Positions 43,940-53,391 are shown, numbered from the stretch's first letter. The stretch is 64,000 nucleotides of DNA from Eisenibacter elegans DSM 3317 (GCF_000430505.1 NZ_AUMD01000012.1:124001-188000); one strand, 5' to 3'. The notes: a model not told the origin generated them from the sequence alone. Program-made: numbers and translations.

Positions 43940-44071
43940 TGCGGAATACGTTTCTTTCTGATATTTGTATGTAGAGACGGCAAATGGCCGCTGTATGTGT
44001 AGCCTTGTAGGTGAGTTGGGCTATATTCACCAAAGCCCCTCAAGGGTTTGAGTATCTTGAAGGGTAGAGGG

Positions 44072-44106
44072 CAAAAAGGTTGTTATGCATTACAATATAA
44101 CAGCCT
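44072..44106 (-). terminator. Terminator of the RicT/PSP1 gene
   Basis: On the minus strand AGGCTGTTAT, loop, ATAACAACCT then TTTTT: a 10-bp stem with one wobble pair, starting 11 bp after the stop at 44117. Confidence 0.7.
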
Positions 44107-44116
44107 GAAGGATGTA

Positions 44117-45355
44117 TTAGTTTTGTGAACGATCTTGCCCGTTGTTACGTGGGTGGTTGTTGTTGGGTTTTTTCTTGGGCTTCTGTCGCAGGTTTTTCTT
44201 ATTAGCTTGAGGGGGACGTTGTTGGGAGCCATTTTCGCGGGGTGGGCGCTCGGGCTTTCCATTTTCTTGCTGATTTTTTCGTTTTGGGCGGTTTCCTTTT
44301 TTGGGCGGCATCGGCAAGATAGACTGATTGGTCAGTACGGGGGCTTCGTCCAGCTCTAGCGATTCGGGGGCGATACCTTTTTGGTTGAGCGCAATGATTT
44401 CGCCCACACGCTCTGCCGAGATAGGATGCCATACGCTTTCGTCGTTGTAACTAAACCACAGGACTCGCCGGAAGATATCTGTTTTGTGTAAGAATGCCTT
44501 GCCGCGCTTTGTCAGTAGGGGTTTGTCTAATTCGGGGAGGTCTTTGAGCGCCTCTACATAGGTCTCTAGCTCATAGTTGAGACAGCACTTGAGGCGGCCA
44601 CATTGGCCGGAGAGTTTATTAGGATTAAGGGATAGATTCTGATACCTTGCGGCAGCTGTTGATACGTTTTTGAAATCAACCAACCAAGTAGAGCAGCATA
44701 GCTCGCGCCCACAGGAGCCAATTCCACCCAATCGGCCTGCCTCTTGTCGGAGGCTGATTTGCTTCATCTCCACTCGGATGCGAAACTCCGAAGCCAGCAG
44801 CTTGATTAACTCCCTAAAATCCACCCGCTCATCGGCAGAATAGTAAAAGGTAGCCTTGGTATTGTCGGCCTGAAACTCTACGTCTGAGAGTTTCATCTTG
44901 AGGTTCAGCTGCTGGATGATTTCGCGGGAGCGGTACATCGTGGGCAGGTTGCGGCTTTGCGATTGTTCAAATTTCGAGAGGTCACTCTCATTGGCTACCC
45001 GCAATACGTGTGGCAAGTCAGTAGGGGCTACGGCCACCTGTTTGCGTTTCATTTGCAGGTTGACCAGCTCGCCCTGCATCGACACAAAGCCTATGTGAAA
45101 GCCGTTGGCCATTTCGACCACTACCGCATCCCCAGTAGTAATCGCAATGCGCTCTTTATTGAAAAAGAAATCTTTCTTCCCATTCTTAAACCGCACTTCT
45201 ACCAAGAGGTCGTCTTCGGTCTCGAAGGGCATTTTCATATCCGATAACCAATCGAATACGTTCATTTTATTGCAACCACAGGATTTGCCACTACTTTTTT
45301 CGCCATCGGCGCTTTTGGTTGTGCTACATCCGGTGGGACAGGTCGTGCATCCCAT
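44117..45355 (-). CDS. RicT/PSP1-domain protein (YaaT-like)
   Basis: 412 residues. The PSP1 domain spans about 80-300 with two conserved Cys clusters: GSCGRELCCSTW (C215, C220, C221) and GQCGRLKCCLNY (C252, C257, C258). In Bacillus, RicT (YaaT) works with RicA and RicF in RNA maturation and carries Fe-S clusters. Two additions are visible here: an N-terminal Cys-rich segment (C3, C6, C10, C26, C28) and a C-terminal tail from about 340 made mostly of Lys, Arg, Asn, Pro and Gln, probably disordered and possibly RNA-binding. ATG at 45355. purD is 72 bp upstream. Confidence 0.88.
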   Translation of the reverse strand: MGCTTCPTGCSTTKSADGEKSSGKSCGCNKMNVFDWLSDMKMPFETEDDLLVEVRFKNGKKDFFFNKERIAITTGDAVVVEMANGFHIGFVSMQGELVNLQMKRKQVAVAPTDLPHVLRVANESDLSKFEQSQSRNLPTMYRSREIIQQLNLKMKLSDVEFQADNTKATFYYSADERVDFRELIKLLASEFRIRVEMKQISLRQEAGRLGGIGSCGRELCCSTWLVDFKNVSTAAARYQNLSLNPNKLSGQCGRLKCCLNYELETYVEALKDLPELDKPLLTKRGKAFLHKTDIFRRVLWFSYNDESVWHPISAERVGEIIALNQKGIAPESLELDEAPVLTNQSILPMPPKKGNRPKRKNQQENGKPERPPRENGSQQRPPQANKKNLRQKPKKKPNNNHPRNNGQDRSQN

Positions 45356-45427
45356 ATATTTTACAGAGAGGTTGATGGTTCAAATAAAAACAGCTACAAT
45401 TCAGACAAATACCTCAACAACACTGTG

Positions 45428-46705
45428 TTAGGCCAAATCCTGCCCGATGTCTCGGCGGTAGTATTTGCCTTCATATTGAATAATTTCGGCGGCGTTGTAG
45501 CTCTGTTGCAGGGCTTCTTCGCGAGTGGCACCGAGGCCGGTGAGCGCCAATACACGCCCTCCATTGGTGAGGGTTTGGCCTTTGGCATCAAGGGTAGTAC
45601 CGGCGTGGAAAGCCAGGGCATCTTGTACTTTTTCGAGCCTATGGATAGGCAGGCCCTTAGGGTGGCTATCTGGGTAGCCGCCCGATACCAGCACCACTGT
45701 CGTGGCTGTTTTGGCCAAGGTGGTCAGGGGTAGTTCGGCTAGGCGTTGATGTGCCACCGCATCCAATATCTGCGCCAAGTCAGTTTTGATGCGTGGCATC
45801 ACTACTTCGTTTTCGGGGTCGCCCATACGGACGTTGTACTCAATCACATAGGGGTCGTCGCCTACCTTCATCAAGCCAAAAAAGATAAAGCCAGTATAGT
45901 GGATACCTTCTTTGCGCAGCCCATCGAGCGTAGGGCGGATGATACGCTGATCTACTTTTTGCATAAAGGCCTTGTCGGCAAAAGGTACTGGCGATACAGC
46001 GCCCATTCCACCCGTGTTGGGGCCGGTGTCGCCTTCGCCGATGCGCTTGTAGTCTTTGGCCTCAGGGAGGGTATAGTAGTTCTGCCCGTCAGTGATGATG
46101 AATACCGACAACTCAATGCCTTGCAAAAAGTCTTCAATCACTACCTTTTGGCTTGCCTCCCCAAATTTATGGTCTACCAACATCGCCTCTAAGGTCGCCT
46201 TGGCTTCGTCTTTGCTTTGGGCAATCACTACGCCTTTGCCAGCTGCGAGGCCGTCAGCTTTGATGACATAGGGTGCAGGGCGGCTGTCGATGTAGGTCAG
46301 CGCCTCATTGAGCGTTTGTTGTACAAAAGTCTGCGATTGTGCCGTGGGAATATTGTGGCGCATCATAAACTGTTTGGCAAAATCCTTACTACCTTCGAGC
46401 TGTGCGCCAGCGCGATCAGGGCCAATCACGTGTAGGCCGCTGAGCGTTGGGTGTTGGGCAAAGAAGTTCTTAATCCCTTTGACCAGCGGCTCTTCAGGGC
46501 CTACCAGCAGGTGGGTGATTTGTTTGGCCTCGCAGAACTGTGCGATGCCTTCAAAATCTGTAACTGATATATCGATATTCTGTGCTACTTGTGCCGTGCC
46601 GGCATTGCCGGGGGCAACATAGAGCGCTTCTACTAAGGGGCTTTGGGCTAATTTCCAAGCAAAAGCGTGTTCTCTTCCGCCTGAACCTAACAATAATATA
46701 TGCAT
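45428..46705 (-). CDS. purD: Phosphoribosylamine-glycine ligase
   Basis: 425 residues, normal PurD length. It joins glycine to phosphoribosylamine using ATP, the second step of purine synthesis. The N-domain starts HILLLGSGGREHAFAWKLA; the ATP-grasp core has YVIKADGLAAGKGVVIA, and then TGGMGAVSPVPF and VIEYNVRMGDPENEVVMPR. All key regions are intact. ATG at 46705; an upstream 18-residue extension is rejected. TAACTTTG lies on the minus strand at 46789-46796. The RicT gene follows 72 bp downstream and may share the transcript. Confidence 0.96.
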   Translation of the reverse strand: MHILLLGSGGREHAFAWKLAQSPLVEALYVAPGNAGTAQVAQNIDISVTDFEGIAQFCEAKQITHLLVGPEEPLVKGIKNFFAQHPTLSGLHVIGPDRAGAQLEGSKDFAKQFMMRHNIPTAQSQTFVQQTLNEALTYIDSRPAPYVIKADGLAAGKGVVIAQSKDEAKATLEAMLVDHKFGEASQKVVIEDFLQGIELSVFIITDGQNYYTLPEAKDYKRIGEGDTGPNTGGMGAVSPVPFADKAFMQKVDQRIIRPTLDGLRKEGIHYTGFIFFGLMKVGDDPYVIEYNVRMGDPENEVVMPRIKTDLAQILDAVAHQRLAELPLTTLAKTATTVVLVSGGYPDSHPKGLPIHRLEKVQDALAFHAGTTLDAKGQTLTNGGRVLALTGLGATREEALQQSYNAAEIIQYEGKYYRRDIGQDLA

Positions 46706-46788
46706 ATACTTGGTACGATTAGGGCAAATGGGGATTGTTTGCGGCCTCCTGAGAGGCAATGACGATATTTTGAGTAATAAAACCTAGT

Positions 46789-46796
46789 CAAAGTTA
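46789..46796 (-). promoter_or_regulatory. Candidate -7 element for purD
   Basis: TAACTTTG on the minus strand, 84 bp before the purD ATG; no good -33 box. Confidence 0.4.
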
Positions 46797-46849
46797 CAAA
46801 AAAACATCGGATTTCGCACGTGTGGGAAAGCAATCGGGGCTACCTTCTC

Positions 46850-47503
46850 TCAATATACCCGTACATACCAATAAACATCGATATGGTCGGCTAGCTCTTT
46901 GGCCGAAAGCACTACACGCCCGTGTTGGGCTGCGTTGCGTGGGTTGGGATCGGGGTCTCTGATGACGAGTTGGTGGATTAGTGGACCGTTGGGTGTGGGG
47001 CGGAAGGCTGCGGCAGTCAACACCACTGCGTGCCCTTGGTTGAGGCCTGTACGGTATCCAATGATGACTGGATGGCCGGCTTCTAGCTCTGCTATCAAGG
47101 TGAGGGGGACAGGGGCGCCACGCCCCATTGTGGCCACTACCTGATAGCGCCGCCCTTGGGCATCTACTCCACGGTAGTTGAGGTTTTGGTGAATGGCCTC
47201 AATGCTGCCGGCGCGGTCAGGGATGTAGCCATTATAGGGGTTTTGCCCATAGGTGCGGGCCACAATTTGTTCTTGATTGATACGGATGCCATAATAGTTG
47301 AGTACCATTTGGATGGCAGCAGCCCAGCACCACTGGGAGCGCTGTTGGGGCGCGGCAAAGTAGTTGAAGTCTTGTGAGGGGAGGCCTACCCATACTTCTT
47401 GTTGGGCATAGACTGCAGGGCTTCTCCAATACAAACAACAGCACAGCAACAGCCAAACAGCATTGCGCCTACAAACGTGAGATAGTATAGACCCTAATTG
47501 CAT
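46850..47503 (-). CDS. Secreted papain-like cysteine protease
   Basis: 217 residues from the ATG at 47503. The signal peptide core is VWLLLCCCLYW, with cleavage near VYAQQ. The mature part has the papain-type active site QQRSQWCWAAAIQMVLNYYG (oxyanion Gln53/54, nucleophile Cys59), the His in LNQGHAVVLTAA (His158) and an acid in VIRDPDPNPRN. This resembles the AvrRpt2-type/C70 and C39-like families in a minimal form. It is probably periplasmic or secreted; substrate unknown. The unrecognised protein encoded 49 bp upstream is a possible partner or target. A TTG extension to 47536 is rejected. Confidence 0.82.
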   Translation of the reverse strand: MQLGSILSHVCRRNAVWLLLCCCLYWRSPAVYAQQEVWVGLPSQDFNYFAAPQQRSQWCWAAAIQMVLNYYGIRINQEQIVARTYGQNPYNGYIPDRAGSIEAIHQNLNYRGVDAQGRRYQVVATMGRGAPVPLTLIAELEAGHPVIIGYRTGLNQGHAVVLTAAAFRPTPNGPLIHQLVIRDPDPNPRNAAQHGRVVLSAKELADHIDVYWYVRVY

Positions 47504-47519
47504 AAAAAAACAGGTTAAG

Positions 47520-47551
47520 CCTTGGAGGTTTGCCAAACCCCCAAGGTTTTT
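47520..47551 (+). terminator. Terminator-like hairpin on the strand without a gene
   Basis: CCTTGGAGGTTT / AAACCCCCAAGG (47520-47531 with 47535-47546), one wobble, 3-nt loop, then TTTTT on the plus strand. No plus-strand gene precedes it. On the minus strand it follows the 47553 stop directly, and a T7 run comes only 9 bp later. Confidence 0.45.
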
Positions 47552-47552
47552 G

Positions 47553-48278
47553 CTACACAGAAATACCCTGTGCTACGGCCTGAGGATGTAGGGCATAGAA
47601 AATACTTCCTCCGGCTGTAAACACAGAAAGCCAAGTATACTTCCTTCCGGCTGCGATGACATTGGGGTTAGAGGCGGCACCGGTGGCGATGGTCTGAATG
47701 CCCAGACGTGAGTATAGCTGTCCGTGGGCGGGGTTGCCTAGCTCAAGCCCGGTTTGGAAACGATAATGTGCTTGGTAACGGGTGAAGACATCGCGCCCGT
47801 CCCAGCCGACAATATCGGAGTTGGCAATATCGGCAACATCGCCCTCGTTGCGCGTAAAAATTTTGATGACGGCCAAGGTCGAGAGCTTACGCCGCAAGTG
47901 ATCGCCGCCAGTGGTATAATATTCTTGATAAATGGGAGTGCCTTTGCCTTTGGCATAATTGGCATCGGTGAGGAGCTGTTTCAGTCCGTAGCTACCTCTG
48001 TTGGCACGCTGAAGCGCTTGGTTTTTTTTGATGGTATAGTTGAACATCGCCCGCGCCATGCCATAGGTCTCCCGCGCCATCTCGCGCTCTACGTTTGCGC
48101 CGCCCGTAATCTGGGTAACCAAACCTTGTGAGGCTGATTCGGAATAAATGATAGCGGCATAGGTTACGAGGTCTGCCGCCGAGATAAAGGGTACTTCTTG
48201 GTTGCCTATGAATGCTTTGTTGCTTCCGGGGCGAGTACTGGCCAGCGAGCCATCGGTATTGAAGAGGTAGTCTGTCAT
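47553..48278 (-). CDS. Hypothetical protein next to secreted protease
   Basis: 241 residues, no family recognised. It begins MTDYLFNTDGSLASTRPGSN and has a helical centre with AADLVTYAAIIYSESASQGL, EMARETYGMARAMFNYTI and LKQLLTDANYAKGKGT. The segment YAAIIYSES recalls cell-wall hydrolases that keep a Glu in a similar helix, but the match is too short to rely on. No signal peptide. The C-terminal part (TWLSVFTAGGSIFYALHP) is hydrophobic. ATG at 48278; the TTG/ATT extension to 48338 is rejected. It lies 49 bp upstream of the protease gene and may be co-transcribed. Confidence 0.6.
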   Translation of the reverse strand: MTDYLFNTDGSLASTRPGSNKAFIGNQEVPFISAADLVTYAAIIYSESASQGLVTQITGGANVEREMARETYGMARAMFNYTIKKNQALQRANRGSYGLKQLLTDANYAKGKGTPIYQEYYTTGGDHLRRKLSTLAVIKIFTRNEGDVADIANSDIVGWDGRDVFTRYQAHYRFQTGLELGNPAHGQLYSRLGIQTIATGAASNPNVIAAGRKYTWLSVFTAGGSIFYALHPQAVAQGISV

Positions 48279-48666
48279 AGGTTTTTTGGGTAAACGTAAA
48301 AAGGTGGATGAGTTGATGCTTATACGCATAGCGGCCAAATCAGGCTGTCAAATATAAAATTTTTCGACATCAATTCCACAGCCAAGGCGTGTTTGATATA
48401 GCTCCAAGTCCAAAAAAATGGCCTAACACCCTCAAGGGAGTTGGGCAATGTGTCTGTGTTACTCCGTGCTGTCTCTGGCGCATCCCATTATAGAGGTTGG
48501 AGCACGGCAGGACAACACAGAGCCTGCCTGAAGCGCTTGTTGTATAGGGGAGGCCATATAAACACCTCACTGACACCTTCGCTCCCAGATTTAGGGAGGC
48601 CTAATGTGAGTGTGTCGTATATTGAACATCAAGGCTTCAGCAAATAATCACAGCAGTTTTACGAAG
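48279..48666. other. 388-bp gap, no gene recognised
   Basis: Between the start of the 48278 gene and the stop of scoB. Short frames on both strands lack coherent composition. No tRNA-like or promoter-like pattern is convincing, and no copy of either repeat family is seen. Confidence 0.5.
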
Positions 48667-49326
48667 CTATAGCTTCATTTCTTGCACATTATCAGGAATG
48701 ATTAGTTTGCCTTCAGTAGCCGTGCGGATGTCTTCTACAGATACTCCGGGAGCCAGCTCCAGCAATTGGAAACCGCCTTCAGCCAGTACCTCATAAGCAC
48801 CTAACTCGGTTACTATTTTTTTGACACAGCCGATGCCTGTCAGAGGGAGGCTACAGTTTTTGAGTAGTTTAGAATTGCCATATTTATCTACTTGCATCAT
48901 CGCCACGATGATATTTTTGGCTGCAGCCACCAAGTCCATTGCGCCGCCCATTCCCTTCACCATCTTGCCGGGGATTTTCCAGTTGGCAATATCGCCGTTT
49001 TCGGATACTTCCATAGCCCCGAGGATGGTCAGGTCTACGTGATTGCCCCGAATCATCGCAAAGCTTTCGGCAGAGCTAAAGAGCGCCGAGCCTGCTAACA
49101 TCGACACCGTCTGTTTGCCTGCATTGATGAGGTCTGCGTCTACGTCTTTTTCTTCTGGGAAGGGGCCGATACCGAGCAGGCCGTTTTCGGATTGTAGCAC
49201 AACGTTCATTCCTTCGGGGATATAATTGGCCACCAAGGTCGGGATGCCAATACCCAAGTTTACATAATAACCATCGCGCAGCTCTTGGGCTATTCTGCGG
49301 GCGATGCCGTCTTTATCTAAAGCCAT
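48667..49326 (-). CDS. scoB: 3-oxoacid CoA-transferase subunit B
   Basis: 219 residues, standard length. With subunit A it moves CoA between succinyl-CoA and acetoacetate (or related 3-oxoacids). Seen: RIAQELRDGYYVNLGIGIPT, the active-site Glu in QSENGLLGIGPFP, and VKGMGGAMDLVAAAKNIIV. ATG at 49326, 42 bp after the subunit A stop, so both subunits are translated from one message. It allows ketone bodies or 3-oxoacids to enter central metabolism. Confidence 0.93.
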   Translation of the reverse strand: MALDKDGIARRIAQELRDGYYVNLGIGIPTLVANYIPEGMNVVLQSENGLLGIGPFPEEKDVDADLINAGKQTVSMLAGSALFSSAESFAMIRGNHVDLTILGAMEVSENGDIANWKIPGKMVKGMGGAMDLVAAAKNIIVAMMQVDKYGNSKLLKNCSLPLTGIGCVKKIVTELGAYEVLAEGGFQLLELAPGVSVEDIRTATEGKLIIPDNVQEMKL

Positions 49327-49368
49327 AATGAATCGTCTTTTGGGGTTGTGGGAAAAAGTACTGGGCGA

Positions 49369-50064
49369 TTACTTGCGCACGGTGCGTTGTTCGATGCGTT
49401 TTTCGTAGTCTTTGCCTTGGAAAATACGCTGCACATAGATGCCGGGCGTATGGATGTGGTTGGGGTCGAGCGTACCGGCAGGCACTAGCTCCTCTACCTC
49501 GGCGATGGTGATTTTGCCGGCGGCGGCCATCATCGGGTTGAAGTTGCGGGCTGTGCCTTTGAAAATGAGGTTACCGGCGGTATCCCCTTTCCACGCTTTT
49601 ACGAGGGCGAAGTCTGCACGCAGCCAGCGCTCCATCAAATACAGCTTACCATCAAACTCACGTACTTCTTTGCCTTCGGCCACCTCTGTACCCACCCCGG
49701 CAGGGGTGAAAAAGGCCGGAATACCAGCTCCACCGGCGCGGATGCGTTCTGCGAGCGTTCCCTGCGGGATGAGGTCTACCTCCAGCTCACCGGAGAGTAG
49801 TTGGCGCTCAAACTCTTTGTTTTCGCCCACATACGACGAAATCATCTTGCGTACTTGGCGCTGTTGGAGCATCAGTCCGATGCCGAAATCGTCTACACCG
49901 GCGTTGTTGGAGATGCAAGTCAGCCCCGTAATACCTTTGCGTACCAAGGCAGCAATGCAGTTTTCGGGGATACCACAAAGCCCAAAGCCGCCCAACATCA
50001 ACACGGCGTTGTCGGGAATGTCGGCGGTGGCTACCTCGGCGTTATCTACCACTTTGTTGATCAT
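49369..50064 (-). CDS. scoA: 3-oxoacid CoA-transferase subunit A
   Basis: 231 residues. Typical subunit A stretches are [38 protein letters not shown] and [15 protein letters not shown] (CoA-site glycine loop). Forms the heterodimer with the downstream scoB product. ATG at 50064. A short-chain dehydrogenase gene lies 212 bp upstream in the same direction; a beta-hydroxyacid dehydrogenase role there would fit but is unproven. No promoter of the TAnnTTTG type is obvious in the gap. Confidence 0.93.
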   Translation of the reverse strand: MINKVVDNAEVATADIPDNAVLMLGGFGLCGIPENCIAALVRKGITGLTCISNNAGVDDFGIGLMLQQRQVRKMISSYVGENKEFERQLLSGELEVDLIPQGTLAERIRAGGAGIPAFFTPAGVGTEVAEGKEVREFDGKLYLMERWLRADFALVKAWKGDTAGNLIFKGTARNFNPMMAAAGKITIAEVEELVPAGTLDPNHIHTPGIYVQRIFQGKDYEKRIEQRTVRK

Positions 50065-50276
50065 ACTTGTAATCCTTATTAGATTTATTTGAAGAAGGTG
50101 AAAAATGTGAAGTGCTTTCGAGTCCTTGCGGGTATGGGTGTTGGGCTCAAAGGACAGTCAAAAATCGAGATTTTTTTAGAGAAAGCCAAACAAGCTTGTG
50201 CTTTGCTATCTTTTGCCTGTAAATTTCAGCAGCCAATAAGATTTTTACAAGAACTGGCTGCGGTTTGTTTTTGGAC

Positions 50277-50984
50277 TTAAATATCGCCGAGCTGTGGGCG
50301 CAAGATGATTTCCTCGACCACGGTTTGGTTAGAGAGGCTATAAGCTGCCCAAACGGTTTGGGCTACGTCTTCGGCCTTCATAAAGCGCTCTTGGGGCAAA
50401 TCTACACCTTCCCAGCTGGCGGTATAGGCTGCGCCGGGCAACAGGGAGGTTACGCGGATGTGGTGTGGCTTAAGTTCTTCTCTCAAGACTTTGCTCATGC
50501 CATAGAGGGCAAACTTGGTGATGGAATACGAGCCACCGTTCGGATATGCCATAAAACTGGCGATAGAACACATATTGAAGATATGTCCTTGTTTGCGGGC
50601 AATCATCGATGGTGCAAGCGCACGGGTCAATTGATAGGCGCTCAAGAGATTGACTTGTAGCATTTGCTCCAAGGCTCCATCGGGTTCTTCTAAGATGCTG
50701 CCAGGCGAGAAAAAGCCTGCATTATTGACAAGCACTTCTATGGGGCGTTGTAGCGCTTGGACTTCGCGGGCGAAGGTTTGGACGCTGCTGGCTTGGGCAA
50801 AATCAGCTACAAGGCCATAAAACTGCTGTCCGGGGTACTGTATCTGCCACTGTGTGATGGTCTGGTCGAGGTCGGCTTGGTTGCGTGCGCAAATCAGCAC
50901 ATCAAACTGATTTTGGGCAAACACTTCGCCTATGGCCTTGCCTAGGCCTTTGGTGGCTCCGGTGATGATGATGAGTGGGTGCAT
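50277..50984 (-). CDS. Short-chain dehydrogenase/reductase
   Basis: 235 residues, classical SDR. The cofactor motif TGATKGLGKAIGEVF is at the N-terminus, VNNAGFFSPGS in the middle, and the catalytic Ser-Tyr-Lys set is intact (CSIASFMAY then YSITKFALYG). The substrate is unknown; the adjacent CoA-transferase genes suggest a 3-oxo/3-hydroxy acid but this is only context. ATG at 50984. The 211-bp gap to the M1 peptidase gene holds that gene's terminator. Confidence 0.9.
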   Translation of the reverse strand: MHPLIIITGATKGLGKAIGEVFAQNQFDVLICARNQADLDQTITQWQIQYPGQQFYGLVADFAQASSVQTFAREVQALQRPIEVLVNNAGFFSPGSILEEPDGALEQMLQVNLLSAYQLTRALAPSMIARKQGHIFNMCSIASFMAYPNGGSYSITKFALYGMSKVLREELKPHHIRVTSLLPGAAYTASWEGVDLPQERFMKAEDVAQTVWAAYSLSNQTVVEEIILRPQLGDI

Positions 50985-51128
50985 ATTGTGGGAATTTAGG
51001 TAATGTGAAGCTCCGGCTTCGCATCAGGTATATGTTACACGTAGTTGATACATCAAACAAACAGGCTAAAGCCTATGTTGCATTTAGGTATTGTGTGGAA
51101 AATTGGAAAAGCATCAAGGCGAAGATAC

Positions 51129-51158
51129 AAAAAAAACCGTAGGCTTTTTACCTACGGG
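51129..51158 (-). terminator. Terminator of the M1 peptidase gene
   Basis: On the minus strand CCGTAGG, 7-nt loop, CCTACGG then a run of eight T. It lies about 38 bp after the stop at 51196. Confidence 0.85.
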
Positions 51159-51195
51159 TTGTGATGCGCTGTTGAAGTGCCTTTTAGACGGCGGC

Positions 51196-53391
51196 TTAGT
51201 TTTGGCGGTTTTTGAACTGCTCAAAACGCGAGGGGCTTGCCCCTTGGCGCGGGAAGATGTTGTTGTCGATGTTGATATCGGCAGTTTCTTCGAGTGGGTC
51301 TACCAAGAAGCTCTTAACGGGCTTGTCAGTTACGATGAGCCTACTGATTTTTTCGGGGTTCATACGCCATATTTCAGCAGCAAATCGGTGTAGGTCTTGT
51401 GTACCATCTTGGTATTCTACTCCTACAATGAGTGGCATTATCAGCCCGCCGGGGTTGCTCAAACGCAGTAGATATAGGTATTTGCCTTCGCCAATGGTGC
51501 GACGCTCTTGGGCGCTTACCTCCATACGGGCAAACACTTCGTCGAGGCGGGCGGGGTCAATGGTTTGGGCTGTAAAACCATTGGCATTTTCGGGTTTTTG
51601 GCTGCTGATGAAGTACTGCTCAACCTCGTCGAGAGAGATGTCGCAAGGCTCTGTGCCGAAGAACCATCCACGCCAGAACCAGTCGAGGTCTACAGCAGAG
51701 GCATCTTCCATGGTACGGAAGAAGTCGGCAGGCATTGGGTGTTTGAACATCCAGCGGTTAGAATATACCTTGAAGGCGTGGTCAAACAGGTCTCGTCCCA
51801 GGACGGTTTCGCGCAGGATGTTGAGAGCCGTAGCGGGCTTGCCATAAGCATTGTTGCCAAACTGCATAATCTGCTCGGAGTTGGTCATAATCGGTTCCAA
51901 CACGGCAGGGTCGGCGCGCATATAGTCTACAATATTTTTGGCAGGACCACGGCGGGAGGGGTATTTGCTGCCCTTGGGGTAGTCTTTTTGTGCCCAAGGT
52001 TGGTTAGGGATTTCCTGCTCGGCCACATATTGCAAGAAAGAGTTGAGGCCTTCATCCATCCAGCTCCATTGGCGTTCGTCAGAGTTGACAATCATCGGGA
52101 AGTAGTTGTGGCCTACTTCGTGGATAATTACTGAGACCATCGCGTTGCGGGTGCGATCGGGTACAGTACCATCAGGCTCGGGGCGGCCACCATTGAAGCA
52201 AATCATGGGGTATTCCATCCCAAATACAGGCCCGTGTACAGAGATAGCCACTGGGTAAGGATAGGCAAAAGTCATTTTGGAATATTCGCGGAGGGTATGC
52301 GCGACGACATGGGTGGAGTAGTCGCCCCAGAGTGGGTTTCCTTCTTTGGGGAAGTAAGACATGGCCCATATTTTTTTACCTTCGACTTCTACTTGCATTG
52401 CATCCCAGATGAACTTACGCGAGCTGGCCCAGGCGAAGTCACGCACGTTTTCAGCCTTATAAATCCAAGTTTTGGTTTTTTTGGCCTTGCTTTTTTCAGC
52501 TTTTTCGGCTTCAGCCTGTGTAACGATGAGTACGGGGTTTTGCGCGTTTTTGGCTTGCTCTAGTCGTTGGCGTTGCGTATTGCTCAGCACTTGTTCGGGG
52601 TTTTGTAACTCACCGGTAGAGGCCACGATATGGTCTTCGGGGGCGGTGATGTGTACCTCATAGTCGCCAAAAGTGAGGGCAAACTCTCCACGGCCTAGGA
52701 ACTGCTTGTGTTGCCAGCCATTGACATCATCATAAACGGCCATACGCGGAAACCACTGAGAGATTTCGTAAAGGTAGTTACCATCTTTTTCAAAGTACTC
52801 ATAACCTCCACGGCCTCCCATCTTGTTAGCATCGATGATATAGTGTTCCCATTCTACCGAAAAAACCACCTTGCCATTACGTGGCGCAAGGGTTTGGGGA
52901 AGGTCTACCCGCATCATGGTTTCGTTGATGGTAAAGGGTAGGGCGTTGCCTTGTGCATCTTTGACAGCCAATATTCTGAATCCGTGCTTGCTTTCTTGGC
53001 CGCGCATCCAACCTACCAAGCTAAAGGGGCTGTTGAGGTCAAAGGCTGCGGTATTGAAGGCGATGGAGTTTTTGGCAAACCGGTTTTGGTCAAGTTGTAG
53101 CCAAAGATAATCTAAGGGGTCAGGTGATTGGTTGTAGTAAGTGATGACCTCCTTGGCTTTGAGCATCTGCTTATCGTCGTCGAGGGTAACCTCTATCTTG
53201 TAGTCGGCGCGTTGTTGCCAGTATTCGTGCCCGGGAGCGCCAGATGCTGCCCGGTAGTTGTTTGGAGTAGGCAAAAGATAGTCCAGCTGCTCAAATTTGA
53301 TGCTGCGTGGGTTTTGTGCCCAAGCGCTCTGTATACCGATTAAAATCAATAATAAAGCACACCAATAAGGGGTTGTTGTTCTTAGTCTCAT
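51196..53391 (-). CDS. M1-family metallopeptidase
   Basis: 731 residues. Signal peptide around 8-25 (YWCALLLILIGIQSAWAQ). The N-terminal beta domain is followed by the catalytic domain with GMEYPMICFNGG (exopeptidase-type loop) and the zinc site HEVGHNYFPM with the third ligand in SWMDEGLNSFLQY. The C-terminal part is a long beta/helical region. It cleaves amino-terminal residues or peptides in the periplasm or outside. ATG at 53391. Monocistronic with a clear terminator. Confidence 0.93.
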   Translation of the reverse strand: MRLRTTTPYWCALLLILIGIQSAWAQNPRSIKFEQLDYLLPTPNNYRAASGAPGHEYWQQRADYKIEVTLDDDKQMLKAKEVITYYNQSPDPLDYLWLQLDQNRFAKNSIAFNTAAFDLNSPFSLVGWMRGQESKHGFRILAVKDAQGNALPFTINETMMRVDLPQTLAPRNGKVVFSVEWEHYIIDANKMGGRGGYEYFEKDGNYLYEISQWFPRMAVYDDVNGWQHKQFLGRGEFALTFGDYEVHITAPEDHIVASTGELQNPEQVLSNTQRQRLEQAKNAQNPVLIVTQAEAEKAEKSKAKKTKTWIYKAENVRDFAWASSRKFIWDAMQVEVEGKKIWAMSYFPKEGNPLWGDYSTHVVAHTLREYSKMTFAYPYPVAISVHGPVFGMEYPMICFNGGRPEPDGTVPDRTRNAMVSVIIHEVGHNYFPMIVNSDERQWSWMDEGLNSFLQYVAEQEIPNQPWAQKDYPKGSKYPSRRGPAKNIVDYMRADPAVLEPIMTNSEQIMQFGNNAYGKPATALNILRETVLGRDLFDHAFKVYSNRWMFKHPMPADFFRTMEDASAVDLDWFWRGWFFGTEPCDISLDEVEQYFISSQKPENANGFTAQTIDPARLDEVFARMEVSAQERRTIGEGKYLYLLRLSNPGGLIMPLIVGVEYQDGTQDLHRFAAEIWRMNPEKISRLIVTDKPVKSFLVDPLEETADINIDNNIFPRQGASPSRFEQFKNRQN

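Noticed and set aside
48370-48576. Minus-strand frame of 68 codons in the gap after scoB
   Set aside because: No initiation context, odd composition and no family resemblance.
50101-50150. TTCGAGTCC resembling a tRNA T-loop
   Set aside because: No acceptor stem, anticodon arm or CCA-side pairing around it.
51508-52134. Plus-strand frame inside the M1 peptidase gene
   Set aside because: Antisense shadow of a gene with clear zinc motifs.
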